From Ga0077527 sp964533495 (GTDB lineage: Bacteria > Pseudomonadota > Gammaproteobacteria > Burkholderiales > SG8-41): a stretch of DNA of 64,000 nt. The notes under the pieces were generated by a model. That model was not told the origin of the DNA and made no database searches. It saw only the letters and a list, made by a program, of their open reading frames with translations. The stretch spans positions 65,044 through 129,043 of the forward strand of contig CAZHJU010000002.1 in the NCBI GenBank assembly GCA_964533495.1. Reading direction: 5' to 3'. This document shows, in pieces, positions 1 through 8,604 of the stretch. Each line of letters begins with the position of its first letter. Within the stretch, counting starts at the first letter, position 1. Position numbers and translations under genes: made by a program.

Positions 1-496
1 CCTTGGTGACGCGCATCGCGTCCATGTAGACCGCGAAAAACAGGCTCGCCATCGTGCCGAACATCGTGCCCACCGCGCCGGCGAGGAAACTCGCCGCGGT
101 GGCAACCGCCCGCGGCAGGTGCCCGGACCCGCCGCCGCGGGTCTGCCACAGCGCGTACAGCCCATACCCCGTCACCAGCGCGCCGAGGCCGCGTGTCAGC
201 CACTCGGCATCGAGCGTCTTGAACAGCCACAGGCCGAGCAATATGCCCAGCGAGCACGAGGGCAGGATTTTCAGGATCATCGGCAACGACACATGCCGCC
301 GGTCCTTGCCGAACAGCGTCGCCGACGACGAGATGGTCAGCAGCGTCCACACCGGCACCAGCGTCTTCATCGGGATCACCAGCGCCAGCAGCGGCATCGC
401 GGCGAAGCCGCCGAAGCCGGTGCTGCCGCGCAGCGCGTAGCTCGCGACCAGCACGACGATGCAGTAGATCTCCGCCAGCGGCGAAAGACCGGTCAT
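1..496 (-). CDS. TauE/SafE family membrane exporter (partial, C-terminus outside window)
   Basis: This is a multi-spanning inner-membrane protein of the sulfite/organic-anion exporter TauE/SafE family, cut by the window edge. About 165 N-terminal residues are visible. They contain the family's glycine-rich first-helix motif (RGSTGFGGFAAMPLLAL, residues about 23-39) and at least four hydrophobic segments. The start ATG (496-494) overlaps the TGA of the upstream GntR gene in an ATGA arrangement, so the two are translationally coupled and the exporter probably belongs to the regulator's operon. The substrate cannot be told from sequence; the catabolic cluster on the other side of the regulator suggests a small organic anion, which is inference. 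Confidence 0.8.
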   Translation of the reverse strand, partial: MTGLSPLAEIYCIVVLVASYALRGSTGFGGFAAMPLLALVIPMKTLVPVWTLLTISSSATLFGKDRRHVSLPMILKILPSCSLGILLGLWLFKTLDAEWLTRGLGALVTGYGLYALWQTRGGGSGHLPRAVATAASFLAGAVGTMFGTMASLFFAVYMDAMRVTK

Positions 497-1194
497 GCCG
501 CCGCGTGCCCGCCCAGTTCGATCAGCCGCATGATTTCGGCCGCGGCGGCCTGCGCCTCCTCGCGCGTCAAGCGTTCGGCCGCTTCTCCGTCCCGCCTGCG
601 GATCGCCGCCAGCATCGCGCGCAGGCCCTTGACGCTCTCCTTCGAGCGGCTGTCCGAGCGCTGCGGGTGGGAGAGGCCCAGCGCGCGCCAGCGCCAGATG
701 CGCGCATGCAGCGTGCCCAGCATCGAGGACAGCGTCTCGCTGCCGGCCCCTTCGAACAGCACTTCGTAGAACCGGTTCTTGGTTTCCAGCACTTCCTGCG
801 CGTCGCCGCGTTCGTAGGCGCCCGCGACGACATCCAGCGCCTGCGCCAGGCGTTTCAGATCGGCATCGCCGGCGTTCTGCACGAACAGCCGCGCCGCCAG
901 CCCCTCCAGCACCGCGCGGATGGTGTACAGATCCTTGGCTTCGGCGAGCGACAGTTCGCGCACCACCGGACCCTTGTTCGGCACGTTGGCGATCAGGCCC
1001 TCGGACTCCAACTGGCGCAGCGCCTCGCGGATCACCGTGCGCGACACGCCCATCATCTCGGTCAGTTCGCGTTCCGTCAGCCGCGCACCGGGCGCGAGGC
1101 GGCCGTCGATGATCGCGCGGCGCAGGCCATCGAGCACCTGCAACCGCAACGGCGCCGCAAGTTTCTGAATTCCTTCGATTTTCGGATTGTTCAT
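493..1194 (-). CDS. GntR-family transcriptional regulator (FadR/FCD subfamily)
   Basis: This is a 233-residue DNA-binding regulator of normal length for the FadR subfamily. The N-terminal winged helix (residues about 15-80) includes the recognition-helix stretch VSRTVIREALRQLESEGL. The C-terminal all-helical FCD effector domain (about 88-220) lacks the obvious metal-binding histidines of many FCD proteins: the usual D-x-x-F-H position reads NRFYEVLF. It is divergent from the dehydrogenase/hydrolase cluster starting at 1386. The 190-base gap between them holds a strong inverted repeat (1227-1252) that is the likely operator. The downstream gene on its own strand is a TauE/SafE exporter. The role, repression of the divergent catabolic genes until an acid metabolite binds, is inferred from family and layout. 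Confidence 0.9.
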   Translation of the reverse strand: MNNPKIEGIQKLAAPLRLQVLDGLRRAIIDGRLAPGARLTERELTEMMGVSRTVIREALRQLESEGLIANVPNKGPVVRELSLAEAKDLYTIRAVLEGLAARLFVQNAGDADLKRLAQALDVVAGAYERGDAQEVLETKNRFYEVLFEGAGSETLSSMLGTLHARIWRWRALGLSHPQRSDSRSKESVKGLRAMLAAIRRRDGEAAERLTREEAQAAAAEIMRLIELGGHAAA

Positions 1195-1226
1195 GATGTC
1201 TGCTGCCGGCGGTTGTTGACCATCCC

Positions 1227-1252
1227 GTATTACCGTAATACGATATTACGGT
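1227..1252. promoter_or_regulatory. Probable GntR operator, overlapping inverted repeats
   Basis: Two overlapping dyads are visible in an AT-rich patch between the divergent gntR and dehydrogenase genes. GTATTAC-c-GTAATAC lies at 1227-1241, and ACCGTAATA-cga-TATTACGGT at 1232-1252 has nine-base perfect arms. Size and position, about 33 bp upstream of the gntR start, suit a FadR-type dimer controlling both directions. Confidence 0.7.
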
Positions 1253-1385
1253 CTGATGTGCAGGGCAAGCTCGCAGCGCAACGCAGCACAAGTTTCCTGC
1301 TGCCAGCATCGGTTTCTTGCCGCCGGCATCACCTGTTCGACCATTCCGCCATTTCAATTCCGAAATCAGTGAGGAGCACGCCACC

Positions 1386-2450
1386 ATGAGCACCCCCGTC
1401 AAAGTCGGCATCGTCGGCCTCGGCCGCTGGGCCAAGGTCCTGACCCGCGCCGCCAAGCAGTCGAGCAAGGTCCAGATCGTCGCCGGCTACAGCCGCTCGC
1501 AGGAAAAGCGCGACGCGTTCGCGAAAGAGATGGGCGTGCCCGCGGTGCCCGACATGCAGGCCATGCTGTCGAATCCCGAGATCAAGGGCGTGATCCTGAC
1601 CGTGCCCAACGAGCAGCACCTGCCGATGGCCGAAATCGTCGCCAAGGGCGGCAAGCACGTCTACACCGAGAAGCCGATCTCGCAGACGCTGGAAGACGGC
1701 CTGAAAATCGAGGCACTACAGAAGCAGCACGGCATCACCGTCACCGTCGGCCACAGCGCGCGGCTGATGGCCGGCATCCGCATCATCAAGGAAAAGATCG
1801 ACGCCGGCGAACTCGGCCGCGTCGCCTTCATCGAAGCCAACTTCTCCAACGAGCGCGCGCTGGAACTGACGCCGCAGACCTGGCGCTGGTACAAGGACCG
1901 CGCCCCCGGCGGCCCGCTGTCGCAACTGGCGATCCACCAGTTCGACGTGCTGCACCTGCTCGGCGGCGAAGTGCAGGAAGTTTCGTCGATGGCCTCCAAG
2001 CTGTCGCCGGTCGGCGCCGAGGTCGACGACCAGTCGATGACGCTGGTGCGGTTCAAGGACGGCAAGGTCGGTTACGTCGGCTCCTGCTGGACCTCGCCCG
2101 GCATTTTCGCCGTGCGCGTGTTCGGCTCGAAGGGCCTGATGCACTACGAAATCGACTTCGGCACCTGGGACACCCCGCACCTGCTGCACAAAAACTCCGT
2201 GCTCTACATCCAGCGCGGCAAGGACGGCTGGGCCAAGCGCGAGGACATCAAGCTGCCGGAGAGCGACATGTTCCGCGCCGAGCTCGAAGCCTTCGCCGAC
2301 AGTTGCGTATCCGGCAAGCCGAACGAACTGACCGCCCACAACGGCAACGTCGCGGTGGCGATGACCAATGCCGCGCTGAAGTCGATCGACCGCAAGGGCC
2401 AGTGCGTGACCATCGAGGAAGTCATGAACGACGCGAAACGCGCGGCGTGA
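1386..2450 (+). CDS. Gfo/Idh/MocA family NAD(P)-dependent oxidoreductase
   Basis: This 354-residue soluble dehydrogenase belongs to the glucose-fructose oxidoreductase/inositol dehydrogenase family. An N-terminal Rossmann fold (GIVGLGRWAKV, residues about 8-18) is followed by the family EKP motif (YTEKPISQ) and a C-terminal alpha/beta substrate domain. The ATG at 1386 is chosen because GAGGAG lies about ten bases upstream and the Rossmann strand starts six residues in; an in-frame ATG at 1317 would add an uncharacteristic leader. It is the first gene of a plus-strand cluster that ends with a Bug receptor. The substrate is probably a polyol, sugar or sugar acid, but cannot be named. Confidence 0.9.
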   Translation: MSTPVKVGIVGLGRWAKVLTRAAKQSSKVQIVAGYSRSQEKRDAFAKEMGVPAVPDMQAMLSNPEIKGVILTVPNEQHLPMAEIVAKGGKHVYTEKPISQTLEDGLKIEALQKQHGITVTVGHSARLMAGIRIIKEKIDAGELGRVAFIEANFSNERALELTPQTWRWYKDRAPGGPLSQLAIHQFDVLHLLGGEVQEVSSMASKLSPVGAEVDDQSMTLVRFKDGKVGYVGSCWTSPGIFAVRVFGSKGLMHYEIDFGTWDTPHLLHKNSVLYIQRGKDGWAKREDIKLPESDMFRAELEAFADSCVSGKPNELTAHNGNVAVAMTNAALKSIDRKGQCVTIEEVMNDAKRAA

Positions 2451-2480
2451 ACATCCGGCGCATGTCATGACAACCGACGT

Positions 2481-2563
2481 CGTCATTCCGGCGCAAGCCG
2501 GAATCCAGGCTTTTGGGATCGCCCGGAAAATTCCCTGGACTCCGGCTTACGCCGGAGTGACGG
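2481..2563. repeat. Dispersed REP-like intergenic repeat, copy 1
   Basis: Two inverted GTCATTCCGGCG...CGCCGGAAT type hairpins face each other, with GTCATTCCGG at the left end and CCGGAGTGACGG at the right. Related copies lie at 8350-8433, 27116-27201, 34192-34278 and 59774-59918. All are intergenic. Confidence 0.8.
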
Positions 2564-2599
2564 CCTGTAATCCACCAGCACCATAGTTCGGAATCCATC

Positions 2600-3409
2600 A
2601 TGTCCAAACCCGCAACCCGCTACTTCATCGACCTCACCCAGCCCGAGATCGCGGCGCAGTTGAAGAAAAACCCGCTGGTGATCCTGCCCGCGGGCAGCGT
2701 CGAGCAGCACGGACCGCACCTGCCGACCGGCACCGACATCTATGCCGCCAACGTGATCGGCCACGCCGTGGCCGAGCGCATGGACGGTCTGGTGCTGCCG
2801 GGCGGCCCACTCGGCGTGACGCCGATGCACATGCCTTTCGAGGGCACGATCACGCTGACGCCGGACACCTATCAGCGCGTCGTCACCGAAACCTGCGCCT
2901 CCACCGCGCAGCATGGCGCGAAGCGGCTGCTGATCCTGAACTGGCACGAAGGCAACATCCCGTCGCTGGCCATCGCCTCCGAAAAGCTGCACCGCGAAGT
3001 CGGCATGAGCGTGATCGTGGTCCAGGCCTGCTACGTCGCCGCCGAGCTCTACGGCCACGACTGCGGCGGCCTGACCCACGGCGGCGAGATCGAGGCGCTG
3101 GCCGTGCTGGCCTACCAGCCGGAGCTGGTGCATCTCGACCGCATCGACTACTCCTCGGACCACGGCCACGGCCGCAAATGGGACCGCCTGCGCCGCACCC
3201 GCAGCTACCAGCCGGTGCTGCGCGACATCAAAACCATCGCCGCGACAGGCTGGTACGGCGCGCCTGAGCACGCCACCGCGGCGAAAGGCCTAAAAATGCT
3301 CAACGACATCGCCGACGCCATCGCCAAGGAGTGCGCCGAGATCTTCGCGCTGCTCGACGAAGCCCAAGGCGGCACCGCCGAGATCAAGCATCTGAAAGTG
3401 GCCAGCTGA
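2600..3409 (+). CDS. Creatininase family amidohydrolase
   Basis: This 269-residue protein matches the creatininase family, which hydrolyses cyclic or linear amides with two metal ions. Metal-ligand motifs are present: PAGSVEQHGPHLPTGTD (residues about 31-47, Glu and His ligands), LNWHEGN (about 113-119) and a later THGGEIEA. The length matches the family. It follows the first Gfo/Idh/MocA gene after a repeat-containing gap and directly precedes the cupin gene (two bases between stop and next ATG). In many catabolic clusters such enzymes open a lactam or formamide rather than creatinine, so the true substrate here is unknown. Confidence 0.88.
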   Translation: MSKPATRYFIDLTQPEIAAQLKKNPLVILPAGSVEQHGPHLPTGTDIYAANVIGHAVAERMDGLVLPGGPLGVTPMHMPFEGTITLTPDTYQRVVTETCASTAQHGAKRLLILNWHEGNIPSLAIASEKLHREVGMSVIVVQACYVAAELYGHDCGGLTHGGEIEALAVLAYQPELVHLDRIDYSSDHGHGRKWDRLRRTRSYQPVLRDIKTIAATGWYGAPEHATAAKGLKMLNDIADAIAKECAEIFALLDEAQGGTAEIKHLKVAS

Positions 3410-3411
3410 CC

Positions 3412-3786
3412 ATGGCAAAAGTCCTCACCCAGGCCAAAGCCAAAAGCATGGGCCTGCCCGGCCGCAAGTCGCTGGAAATCGTCTCCGGCGAAAAAGGCTC
3501 GGAATCGGTGACGCTGCGGCTGGTCGAAATCCCGCCGGAGAAGCCCGGCGACGCGCCGCGCGGCAGGCACTTCCACCAGGGCTTCGAGGAATGCATTTTC
3601 GTGATGTCCGGCGAAGGCTGCACCGAGGCCGACAGCGGCAGTTATCCGCTGAAAGCCGGCGACACCATCCTGATTCCCTCCGGTGAAAAACACGCCACGC
3701 GCAACACCGGCGCGGAGCCGCTGGTGCTGCTGTGCTTTTTCCCGATAGCTGATATTGCCAAACGCACCCAGGAACAGAAGCCCTGA
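3412..3786 (+). CDS. Cupin domain protein
   Basis: This is a small 124-residue single-cupin protein. The metal-binding first motif is visible as GRHFHQGFEECIFVMSGEG (residues about 43-61) and the second as GDTILIPSGEKHATRN (about 74-89), which together supply the His/Glu/His ligands. The ATG at 3412 is two bases after the creatininase stop, so the pair is co-translated. Cupins in sugar and amide catabolic clusters often act as isomerases, epimerases or dioxygenases; no specific role can be assigned. Confidence 0.87.
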   Translation: MAKVLTQAKAKSMGLPGRKSLEIVSGEKGSESVTLRLVEIPPEKPGDAPRGRHFHQGFEECIFVMSGEGCTEADSGSYPLKAGDTILIPSGEKHATRNTGAEPLVLLCFFPIADIAKRTQEQKP

Positions 3787-3855
3787 ACCATTCCCGGCGA
3801 CCAGCGCCTTGGACACGCCCCCTTCAATCCTCAATCCGCATTCCTCAATCCCGCA

Positions 3856-4833
3856 ATGAGCATCGACGTCGTCTGTCTCCGCCCCGAAGCCGATTTCACC
3901 CGCGTCGGCGTCACGCCGCCGGGCCACCTCAACATCGCCTACCGCAAGCCCGACGATGCCGATCTGCCGGCGCTGATGAAACAGGCGCGCGCGGTGGTCA
4001 TGCCCGCGGTCGGGCCGAAACTGCCGGCGTCACTGTTCGAGGGCACGTCGCTGAAAGTCGTGCAGATCACCGGCGCCGGCGTCGACCGGCTCGACGAAGC
4101 CGCGCTGAAGAAATTCGGCATTCCGGTGGCCAACGTGCCCGGCGGCAGCAACTCCGCATTGGCCGAATACACCACCGCCTGCGCCTCGGTCCTGCTGCGC
4201 CGCTTCGCCTGGGCCGATGCCGAGATCAAGAAGGGCAACTACGTGCCTTTCCGCAACCGCATGATGGCCGACAATCTCGCCGGCATCGACGGCGCCACTG
4301 TCGGCGTGGTCGGCATGGGCGTCATCGGCATGGCCGTCGCGCAGGCTTTCCACCGCATCGGCTGCCGCATCGTGTATTTCGATCCGGTACTGAAGGACAA
4401 GTCGCAGGCCGACACGATGGGCGCGAAGGCGCTGGCGCTCGACGACCTGCTGAAAACCGCCGACGTGGTCACGCTGCACGTGCCGCTGCTGCCGGCGACG
4501 ACGAAGCTGATCGGCGCCGCCCGGCTCGCGCTGATGAAGCCGGAAGCGGTGCTGATCAATGGCGCCCGCGGCGGCGTGGTCGACGAGGCCGCGCTGGCGC
4601 AGGCGCTGAAGGACGGGCGCATCGCCGGCGCAGCGGTCGATGTCTACAGCATCGAACCGGCCACGGCCGACAATCCGCTGCTGCAGCTCGGGGGCGAGGC
4701 CGCCTCGCGCCTGCTGCTGACGCCCCACGTCGCCGGCGTGACCCGCCAGTCCGCGGCCTTTCTGTTCAGGGCGTCCTGGGAAAATGTCCAGCATGTGTTG
4801 AACGGCGGCGCGACCGCAAACCGCGTCTACTAG
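3856..4833 (+). CDS. D-isomer specific 2-hydroxyacid dehydrogenase
   Basis: This 325-residue NAD(P)-dependent enzyme interconverts a 2-keto acid and a D-2-hydroxy acid. The Rossmann fold reads VGVVGMGVIGMAVAQAF (residues about 149-165). The catalytic arginine lies in INGARGGVVDEA, and the acid/base histidine in LLLTPHVAGVT near the C-terminus. It lies 69 bases after the cupin gene; the gap contains short repeated CTCAATCC stretches and no clear ribosome site, so the ATG at 3856 is supported mainly by alignment with the family length. A role in reducing or oxidising an intermediate of this cluster is likely. Confidence 0.9.
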   Translation: MSIDVVCLRPEADFTRVGVTPPGHLNIAYRKPDDADLPALMKQARAVVMPAVGPKLPASLFEGTSLKVVQITGAGVDRLDEAALKKFGIPVANVPGGSNSALAEYTTACASVLLRRFAWADAEIKKGNYVPFRNRMMADNLAGIDGATVGVVGMGVIGMAVAQAFHRIGCRIVYFDPVLKDKSQADTMGAKALALDDLLKTADVVTLHVPLLPATTKLIGAARLALMKPEAVLINGARGGVVDEAALAQALKDGRIAGAAVDVYSIEPATADNPLLQLGGEAASRLLLTPHVAGVTRQSAAFLFRASWENVQHVLNGGATANRVY

Positions 4834-4881
4834 AATACGGGGCAGGCGGCGCCCCGCGCTGCCGCAACAGGAGGAGCCCCG

Positions 4882-5967
4882 TTGAAATCCCGCAATCCCC
4901 TCGGTATCGCCGTCATCGGCGCCGGCCGCATCGGCACGCTGCGCGCGCGTCTCGCGGCCAAGCACCCCTCCGTCGGTTTCCTGGCCATCGCCGACCGCGA
5001 TCCGGAGAAGGCGGCGGCGCTGGCAAAAACCACCGGCGCCGACCTGCATTCGGCGAACAATTTCGAAATCATCGAGTGCCCCGAAGTCACCGCGGTGTTC
5101 GTGTCCACGCCCGAGGGCGAGCACGCGGCGCCGGTGAAGCGCGCGCTGGAGCTGGGCAAGCCGGTGCTGGTGGAAAAACCCATCGCGCTGGCGCTGAACG
5201 ACGCCGAGGACATCCTCGCGGTGCTGAAGGCCACCGGCGGCGACCTGCGCATCGGCTACAGCCGCCGCTACAAGGAATGCTACCTGCGCGCCAAGGAGCA
5301 GATGATCCAGGGCCGGCTCGGCCGCGTCACCGGCGGACTCGCCCGCGTCTACAACTCGCGCGCCCAGGCCTTCGCGATCCTGAAGCGCGATCCGCACGCG
5401 ACGCCGGTGCTGGACGTGCTGACCTACTATGTCGACCTGATGTGCTGGTTCCTCGAGGGCAATCCGCCGGTGGAAATCGTCGCCCGCGGCCAGAAGGGCA
5501 TCTTCCGTGACGCCGGTTACGGCGCCGACGACGTGACCTGGGCCATCGTCACCTTCGCCGACGGCGCGGTGGTCAACTTCGGGGTCAGCTACGCGCTGCC
5601 CGCGCGTTACCCGACGCTGGGCCAGTCGGACCGCCTCGAACTGCTGGGCACCGAGGGCACGATGATCGTCGACGACGATCACATGGACCACATCCTCTAT
5701 TCCGACAAGGGCATCCCGCATGCCTACGTGCCGGATCACGCGGTGAACATGGCTTTCCTCGGCAGCAATACCGCCGGCGACTGGGCCGTCGGCGATTTCT
5801 GGGGGCCGCTGGGCAACGAAACCCGCGCCTGGCTCGACCACCTGGTCACCGGCCAGCCGACGGTGCACACCACGCCGGAACAGGCGATGATCAACCTGCA
5901 GACCACGATCGCCATCGAACGCTCGGCGCGCGACGGCAAGCCGGTGCGGCTGCCGCTGGAGACCTGA
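4882..5967 (+). CDS. Gfo/Idh/MocA family oxidoreductase (second in cluster)
   Basis: This 361-residue dehydrogenase has the N-terminal Rossmann motif AVIGAGRIGTLRARLA (residues about 9-24) and the catalytic-lysine motif VLVEKPIAL (about 95-103), followed by a GRLGRVTGG strand typical of inositol-dehydrogenase-like enzymes. Translation probably starts at a TTG (4882-4884), because a strong AGGAGGAG sits about 8 bases upstream and no ATG or GTG is suitably placed. It is a different subfamily from the 1386 gene rather than a recent duplicate, so the cluster probably performs two oxidations of a cyclic polyol or sugar derivative. This is inference. Confidence 0.9.
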   Translation: MKSRNPLGIAVIGAGRIGTLRARLAAKHPSVGFLAIADRDPEKAAALAKTTGADLHSANNFEIIECPEVTAVFVSTPEGEHAAPVKRALELGKPVLVEKPIALALNDAEDILAVLKATGGDLRIGYSRRYKECYLRAKEQMIQGRLGRVTGGLARVYNSRAQAFAILKRDPHATPVLDVLTYYVDLMCWFLEGNPPVEIVARGQKGIFRDAGYGADDVTWAIVTFADGAVVNFGVSYALPARYPTLGQSDRLELLGTEGTMIVDDDHMDHILYSDKGIPHAYVPDHAVNMAFLGSNTAGDWAVGDFWGPLGNETRAWLDHLVTGQPTVHTTPEQAMINLQTTIAIERSARDGKPVRLPLET

Positions 5968-6020
5968 CGCGACAACGGATCAACGGATACAACAACGCGC
6001 AACAAAACCGGAGGAGAACC

Positions 6021-6986
6021 ATGTTTCGCACGACACTCATCGCCTGCGGGCTCGCCATCGCCACGATCGCGCAGGCCCAGGATTACCCCAGCCGCCCCGT
6101 GCGGATGATCTCGCCCAACCCGCCCAGCGGCGCCAACGACACCATCGGCCGCATCATCGCCATCAAGCTGGGCGAGGTGCTGGGCCAGTCGATGGTCATC
6201 GACAACCGCGGCGGCGCCGGCGGCACCCTGGGCGCGGAAATCGCCGCCCAGGCCAATGCCGACGGCTACACGCTGCTCGCCGGATCGGTGTCGACGCATT
6301 CCTTCTCGCCGGCGCTGCGCGCAAAGCTCAACTACGATCCGGTCGGGGATTTCGCGCCAATCTCGCTGTTCGCGATCTCGCAGAACCTGCTGGTCGTCAA
6401 TCCCTCGCTGAAAGCCTCGTCGGTGAAGGAACTGGTCGCGCTGGCGAAATCGAAGCCGAAGGCGCTGAACTACGCCTCCGGCGGCACCGGCTCGACCAGC
6501 CATTACGCCATCGCGCTGTTCGTGCACCGCGCCGGCATCGACAGGGACACCATACACATCCCGTACAAGGGCGGCGCGCCGTCGGTGGCGGCGACGATGT
6601 CCGGCGAAACCCAGTTCTATTTCGGCCCGATGGCCAGCATGACCTCGCAGGTGCAGGCCGGGAAGTTGCGCGCGCTGGCGGTCGGCGGCATCAAGCGCTC
6701 CCCCACGCTGCCCGACGTGCCCACCGTCGCCGAAGCCGGCATCCCGACCTACCAGTCCTTCGGCTGGTTCGGCATGCTCGCGCCGGCGAAAACGCCGGAA
6801 CCCGTCATCCGCAAGCTCAACCAGGCGGTCGCCACCGCGGTCAACTCGGCGGACGTCAGCCAGCGCTTCCTGCAGCTGGGTGTGGATCCGGTGCACAACA
6901 CGCCGGCGGAGTTCCGCGCCTTCATCGCCGACCAGCTGGTCCGCTACCGGACCGCAGTGAAGGAACTCGGCCTGAAGGCCGACTGA
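6021..6986 (+). CDS. Bug family tripartite tricarboxylate transporter substrate-binding protein
   Basis: This is a periplasmic solute receptor of 321 residues. The Sec signal peptide (MFRTTLIACGLAIATIAQAQ, cleavage after residue about 20) is followed by the Bug signature: YPSRPVRMISP, then an NxGGAGGTLG loop (DNRGGAGGTLGAE) and ANADGYTLLAGS. GGAGGAG precedes the ATG. No TctA/TctB membrane partners lie nearby, as is common for this greatly expanded betaproteobacterial family. It closes the cluster and probably binds its carboxylated substrate; the ligand is unknown. Confidence 0.93.
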   Translation: MFRTTLIACGLAIATIAQAQDYPSRPVRMISPNPPSGANDTIGRIIAIKLGEVLGQSMVIDNRGGAGGTLGAEIAAQANADGYTLLAGSVSTHSFSPALRAKLNYDPVGDFAPISLFAISQNLLVVNPSLKASSVKELVALAKSKPKALNYASGGTGSTSHYAIALFVHRAGIDRDTIHIPYKGGAPSVAATMSGETQFYFGPMASMTSQVQAGKLRALAVGGIKRSPTLPDVPTVAEAGIPTYQSFGWFGMLAPAKTPEPVIRKLNQAVATAVNSADVSQRFLQLGVDPVHNTPAEFRAFIADQLVRYRTAVKELGLKAD

Positions 6987-6990
6987 TCCG

Positions 6991-7028
6991 GAAAAAACAC
7001 GGGGCCGCCACTGCGGGCGACCCCGTGT
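6991..7028 (-). terminator. Intrinsic terminator of the CreD-like gene
   Basis: ACACGGGG (6997-7004) pairs with CCCCGTGT (7021-7028), and an inner CGCC/GGCG helix extends the stem. Read on the minus strand the hairpin is followed by six T, so it ends transcription from the 7041-8318 gene. It also lies just after the plus-strand Bug gene. Confidence 0.75.
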
Positions 7029-7040
7029 CACCACCACCGA

Positions 7041-8318
7041 TCACCCCCTTTCCAGAGCACTGCTTCCCGTCTGCGGCGGTTTTGCCGCCGCGCCACCGTC
7101 AAACACCGCCCGCCAGTCCACCCGCGCCGTCAACTGCATCAGCACGAACAGCGTCAGCACCGCGCCCAGCGTTACCGCGAGCCCGGTCAGCCCCTTGAAG
7201 AAAAACGCATACGAAAACAGCACCAGGTAGAGCAGCTGCGCCGCGCCCGCGGCAAGAAACGCATAAGAACCGCCGATCGCCGCACGCAGGTAGGACAGGG
7301 TCAGGAACAGCGAGACGGCCGCGGCGGTGCCGAAGGCGAGATGGATGCTGACCTGGTCCGCGAGATAGGCAAACAGCAGGTGGAAGGAAAAAAACGCGGC
7401 GGCGAGAAAGAAAAAGTGCATCGAATGGAAATCGATGCCGCGGACGACGCCCAGCGCCAGCAGCACGACGATGAAAAAGAACAGCGACACCGGCGCGAAC
7501 GACGCGATCTCCGCCGCCAGCGGTCCCGGCTGCAGTTTCTCCGGCATCGCCAGCGCGATGTCGACGCCGGCAACCAGGCGGCGGAACTCCCAGACCAGGT
7601 GCCAGCCGCCGTCGACGGCCTGCCTGCGCGTGGGCGACATGCCGTCCTCCGGAAAATCGATGTCGCGGAAATTCGTCGTGATCGCCAGCCGGAAATTGCG
7701 CACCTCCGACACGCCGCTGCCCAGCGCATAGGTCCAGCGCCCCAGTCCCTGGCTGCGGTAACCCGCGCGCAGGACGACCTGCTCCTCCGGCGCGAGTTCG
7801 ACGCTGCCGGCGATGCGCCCGTCCTTCGCCGTCGGAGGACGCAGCCAGGGCTTGCCGTCGACCTCGAAACGCAGGTCGTCGAACACCGCGCGCTGCGCCG
7901 GAAACGGCAGTGCGATTTCGACGACCCGGCGCTCGCGGTGCGGGTTGCTCAGGGTGTAGGCGGCATCGAAACGCACGCCGTAGGTGGAGTACCAGAGCAG
8001 GCCCTTCTGCCGATGCTCGAGCGCCAGCGCGGCGCGCACGTCGCTGGCATCCAGCGCCAGCGGCTCGGCGACGCGCTTGCTGACCGTGTTGCGGGTCTTC
8101 ACGCCGTTGACCTCGGTTTCGACCTGCGCCGTCTCGTGCCGGACTGCCGCCGCTGCCGGTGGCGCCTGCACCTGCGGCGCGCCCCACAGCTGCTCGACGC
8201 GGCTACGCAGCCCCTGGTCGGCCTGATGGGTGCGGCTGCCGGTGACGCCGGCGAGGATCCACCAGGCCACGGCCGTGCAGGCATAGATGAAGGCGATGGC
8301 GAGTAGGCGGCGGATCAT
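7041..8318 (-). CDS. CreD-like inner membrane protein
   Basis: This 425-residue membrane protein has an N-terminal transmembrane segment (residues about 4-24), a periplasmic domain of about 240 residues and a C-terminal bundle of about six hydrophobic helices. The C-terminal bundle ends in LMQLTARVDW, which resembles the C-terminus of the CreD (cell envelope integrity) family (TRxVDW). The stretch HFFFLAAAFFSFHLLFAYL also fits the family. Length is near that of E. coli CreD. In enterobacteria creD belongs to the CreBC two-component regulon; here a two-component system is divergently encoded 600 bases away, which supports a shared stress or envelope role. The exact function is unknown even in the family. 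Confidence 0.65.
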   Translation of the reverse strand: MIRRLLAIAFIYACTAVAWWILAGVTGSRTHQADQGLRSRVEQLWGAPQVQAPPAAAAVRHETAQVETEVNGVKTRNTVSKRVAEPLALDASDVRAALALEHRQKGLLWYSTYGVRFDAAYTLSNPHRERRVVEIALPFPAQRAVFDDLRFEVDGKPWLRPPTAKDGRIAGSVELAPEEQVVLRAGYRSQGLGRWTYALGSGVSEVRNFRLAITTNFRDIDFPEDGMSPTRRQAVDGGWHLVWEFRRLVAGVDIALAMPEKLQPGPLAAEIASFAPVSLFFFIVVLLALGVVRGIDFHSMHFFFLAAAFFSFHLLFAYLADQVSIHLAFGTAAAVSLFLTLSYLRAAIGGSYAFLAAGAAQLLYLVLFSYAFFFKGLTGLAVTLGAVLTLFVLMQLTARVDWRAVFDGGAAAKPPQTGSSALERG

Positions 8319-8349
8319 GCGTTCACTTCCCTTTATTCACTGTTGCTGC

Positions 8350-8433
8350 CGTCATTCCGGCGTACGCCGGAATCCAGCGGGGCATGGCAGCACCGCCTGG
8401 ATTCCGGCTCGGCTTCGCTTGGCCGGAATGACA
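8350..8433. repeat. Dispersed REP-like intergenic repeat, copy 2
   Basis: GTCATTCCGGCGTACGCCGG begins the element, and a mirrored arm ending GGCCGGAATGAC closes it. It occupies the 286-base gap between the CreD-like gene and the small membrane protein; nothing else is recognised there. Confidence 0.75.
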
Positions 8434-8604
8434 AGCCCGCGGCATTTGGCGCGCGGAAAATCCGAAAGAGCCCGTTTGCCAAGGCGCTGTGGGCCAGAAA
8501 CTGGGGACCGGCAGGGCCTGCGCCCTGCCACGTCGTGATTCCGGGAAGGCAATCCACCGGGTTTCCACGCCAGCCCCAATCACCGGCCCGCAGCGCCCTG
8601 CGCG

